64,000 nt of DNA from Dreissena polymorpha (GCF_020536995.1 NC_068355.1:73455187-73519186), one strand, 5' to 3'. Counted from the first letter of the stretch, positions 24,016 through 37,099 are shown. Numbers and translations: made by a program. The notes: generated by a model from the sequence alone, not told the origin.

Positions 24016-24081
24016 GTTCTGATAAAACTGGGCATAATACATGTGCGTAAAGTGTCGTCCTAGATTAGCCTGTGCAGTCCA
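24016..24081. mobile_element. Truncated family 1 MITE end
   Basis: TGTTCTGATAAAACTGGGCA followed by TGTGCGTAAAGTGTCGTCC and AGATTAGCCTGTGCAGTCC. Only one arm is present. Confidence 0.6.
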
Positions 24082-24272
24082 ATTGTTTGATATCGCCGGA
24101 CTACTGAAGTGGACGCCGCCAACTAAAGTAACATCTATTGTTGCCTAGTCAGGTAACTTTAACACAACTAGATGGATCAATGATATTCATGCCCCACAGA
24201 CACGTGAGTGGACACATACAAATCCACTAACTAGTTATAGAGGACTCGCATTTAAACACAAATGCAGCTTAA

Positions 24273-24783
24273 AGGGATCTTTTCACGCTTTGGTGAATTG
24301 ACAAAATTGAAAAAAGTTGTTTCAGATTCGCAAATTTTCGTTTTAGTTATGATATTTGTGTGGAAACAGTAATACTGAACATTTATCATGGTCTAATATA
24401 GCCATTATATGCATCTTTTGACGATTTTAAAACCTAAAAATTATAAAGCGTTGCAACGCGAAACGATTGAATAATTTGGAGAGTTCTGTTTTTGTCGTTA
24501 AATTTTGTGAAACCACGAAGATTGCTTATATAAGGTATAAAATACGTCCAGTATGTGTACTTGGCGGAATAGCTCAGTAGGCTAAAGCGTTTTTACTTCA
24601 GGACTCTGGCAGGACTCCAGGGGTCACTGGTTCGAAACCTGGTCCGGGCAGTGTTCTTTTCCTTTTTTTAATTTTATTCTTGATTTTTTACTGGAGCTTT
24701 TACGATCCAATGTTTACATTTATCGATATAAAGCATTTAATGAATAAGTTAAAAAAAATGCCAAAATCTGTGAAAAGGCCCCT
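24273..24783 (+). mobile_element. TTAA-flanked element with internal tRNA-like module (copy 1)
   Basis: TTAA on both sides (24269-24272 and 24784-24787), inverted ends AGGGATCTTTTCAC and GTGAAAAGGCCCCT. Inside, at about 24563-24652, is a tRNA-like sequence with box A TAGCTCAGTAGG and box B GGTTCGAAACC. A nearly identical inverted copy is at 34311-34819, and a third is split across 27518-29270. The TTAA site points to a piggyBac/Kolobok-type mobiliser. The tRNA-like part could supply a Pol III promoter. Confidence 0.75.
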
Positions 24784-24957
24784 TTAATATATACATGTAG
24801 CCAATACTTGTAAAAATGTCAAACTGTCCATACTTAATCAATTGGTTCAGCTACAATTCTTTATTTCTTGTCATAATAATTGTGTAATTGTTCAAATGCG
24901 AACAGCTCAGAATTCAAAGTGGAGTTGGGTAATCAATTTAAGTAATTTTATCAATCA

Positions 24958-26415
24958 AACAAGAGTTCCGCGGTCGGAGATGACCGCATTGAAGCCGGAT
25001 TTTTTATTTAAATGACAGGAAAGTACCTTTCGTGTTTTTGTCAATGCAATACTTAAATTACTGAAATATTGTTCAAAGGTCAAAATGAAATGTAGTGACC
25101 TTGACCTTCAAATGAATGACATTGAAATGAGCAGTGGTGATCTTCTAGTACTGGCCAACCTTTATGTCAAGTTTGAAGACTCTAGGTACAAGCATACCAA
25201 AGTTATAACATGGAATAAGAACTTTAACATTTTTACCTACCAAAGTTATAAGAACTTTAACATTTTTACATTCAAGGTCACAGTGACCTTGACCTTAGAA
25301 TGAATGACCTTGAAATGACCAGTGGTCATCTAAGTGTGCTTGCAAACCTTCATGTCAAGTTTGAAGACTCTATGTCCAAGCATACCAAAGTTATAACAAT
25401 TTTAACATTTTAACATTTAAGGTCACAGTGACCTTGACCTTCAAATGAATGACATTGAAATGACCAGTGGTCATCTTCTAGTACTGGCCAATCTTTATTT
25501 CAAGTTTGAAGACTCTAGGTACAAGCATACCAAAGTTATAACATGAAATAAGAACTTTAACATTTTTACATTCAAGGTCACAGTGACCTTGACCTTCAAA
25601 TGAATGACCTTGAAATGTCCAGTGGTTACTTACTAGTTCTGGCCAACCTTCATGTCAAGTTTCAAGACTCTAGGTCCAAGCATACCAAAGTTTTAACAAC
25701 TTTAACATTTTTACATTCAAGGTCACAGTGACCTTGACCTTCAAATGAATGACCTTGAACTGTCCAGTGGTTACTTACTAGTTCTGGCCAACCTTCATGT
25801 CAAGTTTCAAGACTCTAGGTCCAAGCATACCAAAGTTATAACAACTTTAACATTTTTATATTGAAGGTCACAGTGACCTTCACCTTCAAATGAATGACCT
25901 TGAAATGACCAGTGGTCATCTGTTAATCCTGGCCAACCTTCATGTCAAGTTTGAAGACTCTAGGTCCAAGCATACCAAAGTTATACCATGAAATAAGAAC
26001 TTTAACATTTTTACATTCAAGGTCACAGTGACCTTGACCTTCAAATGAATGACCTTGAAATGACCAGTGGTTACTAACTAGTTATGGCCAACCTTCATGT
26101 CAAGTTTCAAGACTCTAGGTCCAAGCATACCAAAGTTATAACAACTTTAACATTTTTTATATTGAAGGTCACAGTGACCTTGACCTTCAAATGAATGACC
26201 TTGAAATGACCAGTGGTCATCTGTTAATCCTGGCCAACCTTCATGTCAAGTTTGAAGACTCTAGGTCCAAGCATACCAAAGTTATACCATGAAATAAGAA
26301 CTTTAACATTTTCGAGCACGCCGCCCGCCCCCCCCGCCCGCCCCCCCCCGCCCCCCCGCCCGCCCGACAACATCAATCTATAAGCCGAGATTTTTTCGAA
26401 AAAAATCCGGCTAAT
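24958..26415 (+). mobile_element. Pearl/Helentron-like element with ~145-155-bp core repeats (copy 1)
   Basis: It starts AACAAGAGTTCCGCGGTCGG, then about eight tandem units containing GGTCACAGTGACCTTGACCT, GTCAAGTTTGAAGACTCTAG and AAGCATACCAAAGTTATA. It closes with a CCGCCCG/CCCCCC tract and CGAAAAAAATCCGGCTAAT. An inverted copy with the same ends lies at 51826-53849. Non-coding. Confidence 0.7.
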
Positions 26416-26423
26416 AAAACTAG

Positions 26424-27335
26424 AAACAAGAGGACCATGGGACCTAAGGCGCTCTACTGAGACCCAAAGGAACTAGACTATTCTGAGAAAAAACGTGCAG
26501 ATTCATGATGATTGGCCAAGTTCCTTAAAGAGTGGCCACACAATGTTGTTTATATAGCGTCAACAAGTTTTCACTATAGCCACATATGGAAAACTGCCCC
26601 CCCCCCCACCTCCTCGGAAAACCGGAAGAATTGTCGAACTCCACCAAGAGTCATTAGAAAAGTGTTCTAACTAAGGTCTATTTAGATTGCACTAAAAATT
26701 TGACTTCCAGAGTATTAACTAGGTTTCACTAAAGCCATAAAAGGAAAATGTCCCGCACCCTATCGGCATTGTTTTTCAACGAACCATACCCATTTTCAAA
26801 CTCAGCCGAGCGATCATTAAAACGAATATTCTCACAGAGTTTCATAAAGTTTGGATAATAAATGTGACTTCTAGAGTGTTAACAATGTTTTAATATAACC
26901 ATATAAGGACATATGCTCGACTTCTCCTGGTGGCAATATTGTTTAACCGATTGTTGAACGGAACCTTTTTCGAACTCATCCAAGATATCATTGGATCAAA
27001 TGTTCCCATGAGGATTGTACATTAAATGTGACTTCTAGAGCTAAAACAAAGATTTAGTTAAGCAATATAAGGAAAACCTCCCGGCCCCTGGCATCAATGT
27101 TTTTCAAGCAACATTTTCGAACTCGACGAAGATAGCATTGGGACACATGTTCTAACAAAGTTTCATGAAGACTGGATAATAAACGTGGCCTCAAGAATGT
27201 TAACAATATAACTGTTGACGCACAATGGATGACACACTGAAGACGATGGACAAACAGGCAATCACAAAATCTCCGCACAATGGATGACACACTGAAGACG
27301 ATGGACAAACAGGCAATCACAAAATCTCCCAACGA
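26424..27335 (+). mobile_element. Pearl/Helentron-like element, diverged
   Basis: Begins AACAAGAGGACCATGGGACC directly after the previous element. The body has TGACTTCTAGAGTGTTAACA-like units. The end carries a duplicated segment around GGATGACACACTGAAGACGA. Confidence 0.5.
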
Positions 27336-27517
27336 ACACATTTTACTTAAGAATGCTCGCAATTACAAACGAACACATCTTACTAAAGTTTGCTAAAATT
27401 ACAAAAGGTCATAATTCTGCAAAAATTGGTCGCAGTCAAAAGTGATGCCATTACATGACCAATACATTAAAGTTCTTCAGCTGCGAACGTTTTGGCGAAA
27501 TCTGCAAATAAGTTTAA

Positions 27518-29270
27518 AGGGTCCTTTTCACGTTTTTGGTAAATTGACAAAATAAAAAAAAAAATTCAAGATTCGCAATTTTCGTTGTAGTTATGATATT
27601 TGTGAGGAAACAGTAATACTGAACATTTACCATGCTCTACAATATCCACTATATGCAGCTTTTGACGATTTAAAAACCTGACAAAGGCTGTTTGTAAAAC
27701 ATGCATGCCCCCCATATGGGCTCTCCGTTGTGATGACAGCCATTGTGTGAATATGTTTTTTGTCACTGTGACCTTGACCTTTGACCTGAAAATCAATAGG
27801 GGTCATCTGCGAGTCATGATCAATGTACCGATGAAGTTTCATGATCCTAGGCATAAGCGTTCTTGAGTTATCATCCGGAAACCATTTTACTATTTCGGGT
27901 CACCATGACCTTGACCTTTGACCTAGTGACTTCAAAATCAATAGGGGTCATCTGCGAGTCATGATCAATTTACTTATGAAGTTTCATGATCGTAGCCATT
28001 AGCGTTCTTGAGTTATCATCCGGAAACCATTTTACTATTTCAGGTCACCGTGACCTTGACTTTTGATATAGTGACCTGTAAATCATTAGTGGTCAACTGC
28101 GAGTCATGATCAATCTACCTATCAAGTTTCATGATCCTAGGCATAAGCGTTCTTGAGTTATCATCCAGAAACCATTTTACTATTTTGGGTCACCGTGACC
28201 TTGACCTTTGACCGAGTGACCTGAAAATCAATAGGGGTCATCTGCGAGTCATGATCAATGTACCTATGAAGTTTCATGATCCTAGAAATAAGCGTTCTTG
28301 AGTTATCATCCGGTAACCATTTTACTATTTCGGGTAACCATGACCTTGACCTTTGACCTAGTGACCTGAAAATCAATAGGGGTCATCTGCCAGCCATTAT
28401 CAATCTACCTACGAAGTTTCATGATCCTAGGCATAAGCGTTCTTGAGTTATCATCCGGAAACCATTTTACTATTTCGGGTCACTGTGACCTTGATCCTTG
28501 ACCTAGTGACCTCAAAATCGATAGGGGTCATCTGCGAGTCATGATCAATCTACCTATCGAGTTTCATGATCCTAGGCCTTAGCGTTCTTGAGTTATCATC
28601 CGGAAACCATTTTACTATTTTGGGTCACTGTGACCTTGACCTTTGACCTAGTGACCTGAAAATCAATAGGGGTCATCTGCGAGTCATGATCAATCTACCT
28701 ATCAAGTTTCATTATCCTAGGCCTAAGCGTTCTTGAGTTATCATCCGGAAACCATTTTACTATTTTGGGTCACCGTGACCTTTGACCCAGTGACCTCAAA
28801 ATCAATAGGGGTCATCTGCGAGTCATGATTAATGTACCAATGAAGTTTCATGATCCTAGGCCCAAGCGTTCTTGAGTTATTGTCCGGAAACCACCTGGTG
28901 GACGGACCGACAGACAGACCGACCGACAGACCGACATGTGCAAAGCAATATACCCCCTCTTCTTCGGAGGGGGGCATTAAAATTATAAAGCGTTGTAACG
29001 TGAAACGATTGAATAATTTGGAAAGTTATGTTGTTGTAATATTGTGTGATTGCTTATATAAAGTATAAACTCATTAGATATGGTATTAGCACGTATGGCT
29101 GAGTGGTCTAAGCGGTAGACTTACTCCAGGGCTCCAGGAGTCAGTGGTTCGTGTCCCTATTAAGTAATTACTTTTTTTCTTTCTTTAATTTTATTCTTGT
29201 TTTTTTTTACTTGAGCTTTTTAGATCAAATGTTTACATTTATCAATATATTTATCTGTGAAAAGGCCCCT
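27518..29270 (+). mobile_element. TTAA-flanked element with tRNA-like module (copy 2), split by a nested insertion
   Basis: TTAA at 27514-27517 and 29271-29274. The left part (27518-27679) matches the left end of copy 1 and the right part (28979-29270) matches its right end. The split falls at the AAAACCT/AAAATTATAAAG junction seen intact in copy 1. The tRNA-like module here (about 29092-29155: ATGGCTGAGTGGTCTAAGCG, box B GGTTCGTGTCC) is of a different, Leu/Ser-like type. Confidence 0.75.
27680..28978 (+). mobile_element. Pearl-type element nested in the TTAA element
   Basis: About eight tandem ~144-bp units with CTTGACCTTTGACCTAGTGA, AATCAATAGGGGTCATCTGC and TTCTTGAGTTATCATCCGG. They are followed by a GACCGACAGACAGACCGACC microsatellite and a terminal hairpin, CCCCCTCTTCTTCGGAGGGGG, just before the 3' edge. 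Core repeat plus tetranucleotide tail plus hairpin is the layout of bivalve pearl elements. Confidence 0.75.
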
Positions 29271-29817
29271 TTAAGAGGAGTTGCCTTGGACGAAATAACC
29301 ACGGATCACATTTGTTTGCAGCCAAATTTCTATCCCCAAAAACCGCATACACTTCTTGGCTGTCAAAGTTTAATTAAGTAAAATCGGCCAGGAAGAAAAA
29401 CAGAATTTGTGTAGAACAATATGTGTTATCATGGAAAAAGACAAAGGGTTTAACATGAGCCAAAACTGGTTTCAGTCACAATGTTACTTCCTTCACGCTC
29501 GCCTACACATTCAGGTTATTCGCCAGTTCAATATTAGTTGAGACTTGAGTACACAACACCTTGATTTGTGTACAGACGGACAAGTGCAAATGTATGTACA
29601 GATGGACAATTGCGCAATAGCTCCAAATGTGGGGGTATAAAACAATTCCGTAGCGGAGTTTACCAGAAAACTGAAATCAAACATTGTCAAAGCTAAAAAG
29701 ACCTGTACATTTTAATACCATGATCAGGAGAAAAGCATGTACAATTAGACACACGAAAACTTTGTAGGCCACTGATTGTTAACCTAAACAGACAATGCTA
29801 TATTTGCAAGTAAATAA

Positions 29818-30690
29818 ACAAGAGCTGTCAGAGGACAATGCGCTCAACTATTCGAGTGCTTGACAGTATAACGCAAGCCATTATGGAGAGCGGGGTATAA
29901 TGTGGGTGTGTGGTCATTTAATGGTGATCTTTCAAAAAAAAATTATTTTTTTTTTTGGGGGGGGGGGATTCTGGGGTGGGGCGTGGGGGATAGTTTGGGT
30001 GGAGTCCATTGTGGTATGTCAGGTAAGTGTTGTATTGTCAAAGTATAAATCAAATCTGATGTTAAATAAAGAAGTTATGGCAAATTAAGCACAATTTATT
30101 AATTTGACCTTGGAGTCAAGGTCATTCAAAGGTCAAGGTCAAATTCAACTTACAAGGTACAGTAACATCATGATAGTAAGAAAGTATTTGAAGTTTGAAA
30201 GCAATAGCCTTGATACTTTAGAAGTAAAGTGGATCTTAACGCAAAATTTAACAAAATATTCAAAGTTACAAAGACAAAAAGGGCCATAATTCCTACAAAA
30301 TGCTTGATACGGTTGTCTGCTCTTGTTTATAGGTTGGGGTCATGTTGGTTAAGAAGTATGCAAAATATAAAAGCAATATGTCAAGGGACATTGAAAATAT
30401 TTGAGGTGGTACGCAAACTTTAACATAGAGTTATCAATAGTATGCATATTCTAAGTGGAAAAAGAGCCATAATTCTTACAAAATGCTTGATACAGTCGTC
30501 TGCTCTTGTTTATAGGTTGGGGTCATGGTGGTTAAGAAGTATGCAAAATAAGAAAGCAATATGTCAAGGGACATAGGAAATATTTGGGGTGGTACGCAAA
30601 CTTTAACATTTGCACGCTAACGCCGACGCCGGGGTGAGTAGGAATGGATAGCTCCACTATATATATTTCATATATAATAGTCGAGCTAAT
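29818..30690 (+). mobile_element. Pearl/Helentron-like element with two core repeats
   Basis: Starts AACAAGAGCTGTCAGAGGAC, with a TGACAG pairing partner about 50 bp on. Two units share GGTTGGGGTCATGNTGGTTA and ATATGTCAAGGGACATTG. It ends in AACGCCGACGCCGGGGTGAG and a palindromic ATATATTTCATATATAATAG with TCGAGCTAATAAATG. Its inverse relative lies at 61287-61800. Confidence 0.6.
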
Positions 30691-30939
30691 AAATGCATAT
30701 GTGTTTATAGACTCAATAAATACAATATGCATACATGTATATATAAGGCAACATGAGATCACAACCCATTTCTGTATGATCACAACGCTGTTCTTTCTGT
30801 GTATACCACTTCCGCCACATGAGTTCCGGAATGGGTGACATGATCTGCGCAATTCAGCTCCTCTGGCATGTTGAAACTCCGGAATCGCGCTATGGCTTCA
30901 GCACTGGCGCAGCTCATTTTCCCTGGGGTGGAGGGGGTT

Positions 30940-32480
30940 GTTGGCTCGGTCTCCTAAAAATCATTTAGCATTGAAGTGCTCATCTGAGTTAAGCTACTCC
31001 AGTTGTCAACAACGTGACCTATTTTTTTTTACAAATATTGGCCCAATTTCAAACATGATTGTAAACTTAAACATTCTGATCATGTTTAACCACGATTATA
31101 TATAGAATCATAAATGTGGCTTTTTAAGTGGGGAAAAGCTTGCGAAAATTTTAATTGGTGACGTAGTTTTTGGACACATAAGAACGAAATTGAAACTTGG
31201 TCTAGATATAGTTGACAGAAACATTCTGATCAAGTGTCAAGAGATTAAGAGATTGAGACATACTGCCACGTCTGAAGTGGTAAAAATTTTGTTCTAAGAT
31301 TTTACCTTGTCACTTGATGACAGTTTTTTTATGCATGCAACCTACATGTAGGTTTAAATATATATTTGGATATTGCCAAGATAAACATTTAAACCAATTT
31401 CTTCATTTATGATTCATAAATGTAGCCTCTATAATGGTAATTGTGACCTAGATTTTGGAAACACATAGTTCACACTAAACTTTGGCCTAGATATTGTCAA
31501 GATACACATTCTGAACAAGTTTAATTAATCAATGTGGCACTAGGCACATTTTTTTTATCCCCACGCTTTTTGAAAAGCGTGGGGATATTGTGGTTATCTC
31601 CGCCGTCTGTCCGTCCGTCTGTCCGTTCTGGCCACTATCTCCTCCTACACTATAAGCATTAGAACCTTGAAACTTACAAACATGGTAGATAGGAGCATAT
31701 GTGCGACCCTGCACTATTTGTAATTTTGATCTGACCCCTGGGTCAAAAGTTATGGGATTGGGGTGGGGCCGGGTCAGAGATTTTCACTCATTTTTTTAAT
31801 GTTATTTTACATTAACTTCTTCATTTCTACACGGATTCACTTCAAATTGATACTGAAAATCTCTTATGACAATACGGTCAATCTCAATTTTGCATGGCCC
31901 CATTACCAACCCTGGGGCGCCTGCCCACATAGGCCACACCCACCCAAAAATGCCTTTTACTATAATTTCTTAATTTCTACACCGATTCACTTCTAACTGA
32001 TACTGAACTACTCTTATGACAATACGATCAATCTCAACTATGCATGGCCCCATTACCAACCATGGGGCGCCCCGCCCACATAGGCCACACCCACCCAAAA
32101 TTGCCTTTTACTATAACTTCTTCATTTCTACACCAATTCACTTCTAATTGATACTGAACTTCTCTTATGACAATACGGTCAATCTCAACTATGCATGGCC
32201 CCATAACCAACCCTGGGACGCCCCTGGGTCAAACATGCGGTGTGGGGTTAAGCGTCGGCCTCTGCCGCGCCATTTCTAGTTTTATTTGACCTGGAATCTG
32301 GACGCAGATGATCCAGAGTGCCAACATCAATCATCCAGCTGACCATGATTCATCAAGATTAAAAAAAAATGAGACCTCTAGAGTGGCAACAATGTGAAAA
32401 TTGACGACCAAATGTAAGCCGACGCTGACAGACATCAGACCCAGGGCGACCACAGTTATATTCATCATGATGAGCTAGTA
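30940..32480. mobile_element. Decayed repeat element interrupted by a hairpin-ended element
   Basis: Sections 30940-31540 and 32281-32480 carry motifs of the AACAAGAGGGCC family, such as TTCTGATCAAGT, CTCTAGAGTGGCAACAATGT and GACGCTGACAGACATCAGAC. The intact element at 31548-32280 sits between them. Confidence 0.4.
31548..32280 (-). mobile_element. Helentron-like element ending in a perfect hairpin
   Basis: At its lower edge (the 3' end on the minus strand) ATCCCCACGCTTTTTGAAAA and AGCGTGGGGAT form a hairpin, next to a GTCTGTCCGTCCGTCTGTCC microsatellite. About three 133-bp internal repeats share GACAATACGNTCAATCTCAA and CATGGCCCCATNACCAACC. Non-coding. Confidence 0.65.
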
Positions 32481-33006
32481 ATCCAATGGTAAGTTAAAAA
32501 TAGTTATACCTATATATAAACAGAGCTAATGAGCAATTAAAATAAATGAAAGTAGTTTTTATCCAATCAAGTGATCTTAATTTTTAAATATTGCTCTCGA
32601 TCAAGATAGCAGTGGGACAAATGCTCTGACCAAATGCCATAGCCATTGGTAAATAAGTTTTGCATCTAGAGTGTCCATGAGGTTTTGTTTAGTTTTAACT
32701 TGTGACCTAGTTTTTGACTCAAAATTTTCAAACTCAGCCGATATGTCAAGGGGATAAATGTTCATATTTTATAAAGATTTGCAATAAATGTTTTAACGAT
32801 GCAAATTATGGTTATGCACAACAGGTAAAAGGCAATCACAAAAGATAATGCTAAGCACATTTTTCTCAAAGGAGCTAAAAGGTATATTGCCACAGAGAAA
32901 ATAAAAATATACCATTTTGTTATAGCGCAATTGTGTTTGCATCATTAGATATCCACTTGATTCAGTTACTTAAATAATCACATTGGGTTGTTAGGCAAAA
33001 ATATCA

Positions 33007-33757
33007 CACCCTTCAAGTGACTTGAAGTATTCATCACACCCATTTAGTGACTTGATGTATTCAGCACACCCACTAAGTGGCTTGATGTATTCATCACACC
33101 CATTAAGTGGCTTGATGTATTCATCCCACCCATTAAGTGGCTTGATGTATTCATCACACCCATTTAGGGACTTGATGTATTCATCACACCCATTTAGTGG
33201 CTTGATGTATTCATCACACCCATTTAGTGACTTGATGTATTCATCACACCCATTTAGTGACTTGATGTATTCAGCACACCCATTTAGTGACTTGATTTAT
33301 TCAGCACACCCATTAAGTGGCTTGATGTATTCATCACACCCATTTAGTGACTTGATTTATTCATCACACCCATTAAGTGGCTTGATGTATTCATCACACC
33401 CATTTAGTGACTTGATGTATTCAGCACACCCATTTAGTGACTTGATGTATTCATCACACCCATTTAGTGACTTGATGTATTCAGCACACCCATTTAGTGA
33501 CTTGATTCATTCAGCACACCCATTAAGTGGCTTGATGTATTCATCACACCCATTTAGTGACTTGATGTATTCATCACACCCATTAAGTGGCTTGATGTAT
33601 TCATCACACCCATTTAGTGACTTGATGTATTCAGCACACCCATTTAGTGACTTGATGTATTCATCACACCCATCAAGTGGCTTGATGTATTCATCACACC
33701 CATTAAGTGGCTTGATGTATTCATCACACCCATCAAGTGGCTTGATGTATTCATCAC
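33007..33757. repeat. 30-bp minisatellite, 25 units
   Basis: Units of TCATCACACCCATTTAGTGA followed by CTTGATGTAT, with variants TCAGCACACC and CATTAAGTGG. The 30-bp period keeps frames open on both strands, giving ORFs of 259 and 108 codons (HPFSDLMYSS decapeptides). No promoter, splice signal or domain supports a gene. Confidence 0.95.
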
Positions 33758-34310
33758 AACTCCGTATTTGCAATACTCGTGCAGTGTGTTTTGCCTGGTA
33801 GAGGGGTTTATTCAATTTATTTATTAAATCCATGTTATTTGATTGTTAGATTACAACTACACATGAATTAAAATGTCTAAATCTTTTTCCATACAAAGCA
33901 AAAATACAGCAACTCTTTATGTTAAAGCTTAAGGTATCCAGTTAAATCTGAGCGTAAATGATAAAAAATGTGAAACTTTTTTCATTTAGACCGTTTTTTT
34001 TTTTAATTTACAAGTTACAGGTCCTTTCTGAAGTTCCAATGACCTCTTTTGTCTTATTATACTGCCAGTGAACTCCTCTGGCCTCAGATACAATCCCTCT
34101 GTTTACCTGAGGACAGCCTGTTACATGTCCATAGCTACAAACAAAATTTCAGCACAATCTCCATCCTTACTGACGTTCAATTTTTTGTAACAGTGACCTT
34201 GACCAAACTGGCCCTACTGCATTCCCTCCACAGTTCTGCATGTCAGCTAGAGATACATGTAGGAGTAATAGATATTCATTACTACCAAAAGGAATATATG
34301 GGCATATTAA

Positions 34311-34819
34311 AGGGGCCTTTTCACAGATTTTGGCATTTTTTAACTTATTCATTAAATGCTTTATATCGATAAATGTAAACATTGGATCGTAAAAGCTCCA
34401 GTAAAAAATCAAGAATAAAATTAAAAAAAGGAAAAGAACATTGCCCGGACCAGGTTTCGAACCAGTGACCCCTGGAGTCCTGCCAGAGTCCTGAAGTAAA
34501 AACGCTTAATCCTACTGAGCTATTCCGCCGTGTACACATACTGAACGTATTTTATACCTTATATAAGCAATCTTCGTAGTTTCACAAAATTTAACGACAA
34601 AAACAGAACTCTCCAAATTATTCAATCGTTTCGCGTTGCAACGCTTTATAACTTTTAGGTTTTAAAATCGTCAAAAGATGCATATAATGGCTATATTAGA
34701 CCATGGTAAATGTTCAGTATTACTGTTTCCTCACAAATATCATAACTAAAACGAAAATTTGCGAATCTGAAACAACTTTTTTCAATTCTGTCAATTTACC
34801 AAAGCGTGAAAAGATCCCT
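34311..34819 (-). mobile_element. TTAA-flanked element with tRNA-like module (copy 3)
   Basis: TTAA at 34307-34310 and 34820-34823. It is a near-identical inverse of copy 1 at 24273-24783, including the tRNA-like region (about 34440-34530). High similarity 10 kb away implies recent spread. Confidence 0.75.
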
Positions 34820-35760
34820 TTAAATCTACCAACTTGAAGGTCAAACTTATGGGCTTTGGTTGTTGACCAGGACATGATGATCCAAAACAAATGCGTAAAG
34901 TTTCAATTGAATATTTGTAGTAGCTACAGAAATATCAGTATGTACTTGTTGAATGCAAACTTAAAACTGAATTTTGACCTCCACCAAATCTTAACTTGTT
35001 AAGTACAACAAAGGATACAATCCTGCTAAAAGACTGGTCACAGTTAACAGTCTTAGTCAACAACTGTGTGATGTGTATGTGCAATATCACAAGTGGACAC
35101 AAAATTGCAGAATTGCACATTTTTTTTTATACATTACAAAAAAGGGACAAAATTCTACTAAATTGACAGTAAAAGTTATGGACCTATGGACAGTGATATT
35201 GAGATGTTGCATGTTTATCTTAACCGCAGCAGTACACAGACATGGATGCCAACATTTAGGTGAGTTATGAAGTTATATAGTACTATATTTCCTCTATATT
35301 TGTTTAATAGTCTAGCTTAAATTGTGAAGATTAAAATGTATGTTAATAAAAAGGTCATATCGATTCTACAACTAACAAACTAACAAACCTGTTGTTCATT
35401 TAAACCAGAACTATTTGCTTCTTTTCCATGAGATGATTCCATTATTGTTGTATATATGAATGTCAATGAGATGGCTATGTCACTGAACTGAAAATATAGT
35501 ACAAATACAAAGCAAATTAATGTGTAAATTAATCAAAACACAATATTTAATCAGCAACAATTTAACAAAATTTTAAATATTACTTGACTAACCTAATTAG
35601 GTACAATTGTCAGAATATAATAATTAATTGTGTACATAATTACTAGTTTTGTCAAACTGGTTGTTTTGTTGATTTAAGTAAACACACATTATAATAAATT
35701 AAACAAAATATTTTGTCAACTGAAAAAGTGTTATTCGTAAAAGCTTACCATTTTAACATT

Positions 35761-36681
35761 AACAAGAGCCATGTTAACATGGCCATCCCCGCAAAAATGT
35801 GTTTGCTTGTATGAGAACATTTGTTTTAGAGAGTAGAATAATAAATAAAGGGAGATAATTAAAAAAACTACCGACGATAAATTATGGTTCATGTTCACTG
35901 CACTTCTCCTAGTTGCCATCTGTTTATATTTCGAGTTTCAAGTAAATCCCTTCAGTAGATTAAGAGTTATGCTACGGACAAAAAATTACTTTGAAATTAA
36001 ATAAAGGGAGATAATTAAAAAACTAAGGTAGATAGAGTTATGGTTCTTAGCCATTGCACTTTTCCTACTTGCCATCTGTTTATATTTCAAGTTTCAAGTA
36101 AATCCCTTCAGTAGATTAAAGGTTATGCTCCGGACAAAATTTACTTTGAAATTATATAAAGGGAGATAATTGAAAAACTAAGGTAGATAGAGTTATGCTT
36201 TTGGTCACTGTACTTCTCCTACTTGCCATATGTTTATATTGCAAGTTTCAAGTAAATCCCTTCAGTAGATTTAGAGCAATGCTCTGGACAAAAATTTACT
36301 TTAAATTAAATAAAGGGAGATAATTCAAAAACTTAGGTAGATAGAGTTATGGTAATTAGTCATTGCACTTTTTCTAATTGCGATCTGTTTATATTTCAAG
36401 TTTCGAGTAAATCCTTTTCGTAGATTTAAGGTTATGCTCCGGGAAAAAATTTACTTTAAAATTATATAAACTGAGATAATTCAAAAACTTAAGTAGATAG
36501 AGTTATGGTTCTTGGTCACTGCACTCTTCATAGTTGCCATCTGTTTATATTTTAAGTTTAAAGTAATTCCATTGAATAGATTTGGAGTTATGCTCTGGAC
36601 AAAGTTTCGAACGGAAGGACGGATGGACAGACAGACGGGACCAATTACTATATATCATCCGAAATTTTGTTGGGGATAAAA
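35761..36681 (+). mobile_element. Pearl/Helentron-like element, five ~155-bp core repeats
   Basis: Starts AACAAGAGCCATGTTAACAT with an immediate palindrome. Units contain AAATAAAGGGAGATAATT, GTAGATAGAGTTATGGTT and TTTCAAGTAAATCCCTTCAG. The tail has GGACGGATGGACAGACAGAC and GTTGGGGATAAAAAG. Non-coding. Confidence 0.7.
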
Positions 36682-37099
36682 AGTTGTGAGTTCTGGTAAC
36701 TGAATTAACAAATTGAAATACTTCTTCACTTCGTACATTTGAAGACATGCATTATTAATACTATAGCATAAAATAATATTATCAGATTTATAGAACATGA
36801 CGATCAATAAGTTTTAGAATGTCAACAAAATTGTGGATCTATATTGAATAACTTTGATATTGGTTTGTTTTATTAAATAAGGTACATATACAATTTTACC
36901 ATGATAATACTTTCAACATTCAGACAAATAAATTTTTGGGGGATAAATATTGGACTAGCTAAAAATGTTATTCAATCATACCAACGTTTTTCAAAAAGTC
37001 TGAATTATAAGAAGTTTCAAGAAAAATCAAGAAAAATTATTGTCATTTTGAGAATGTCTTGAGAGTCGAATGCGATTGCTAAAAGTAAAGGGCACCATT

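Noticed and set aside
24563-24652. Stand-alone tRNA gene
   Set aside because: It has Pol III boxes, but it sits at a fixed place inside a dispersed TTAA element and does not fold into a clean cloverleaf with a paired acceptor stem.
33022-33801. 259-codon ORF of decapeptide repeats (HPFSDLMYSS)
   Set aside because: It is created by the 30-bp period of a minisatellite. The opposite strand is also open, and there is no signal peptide, domain or splice context.
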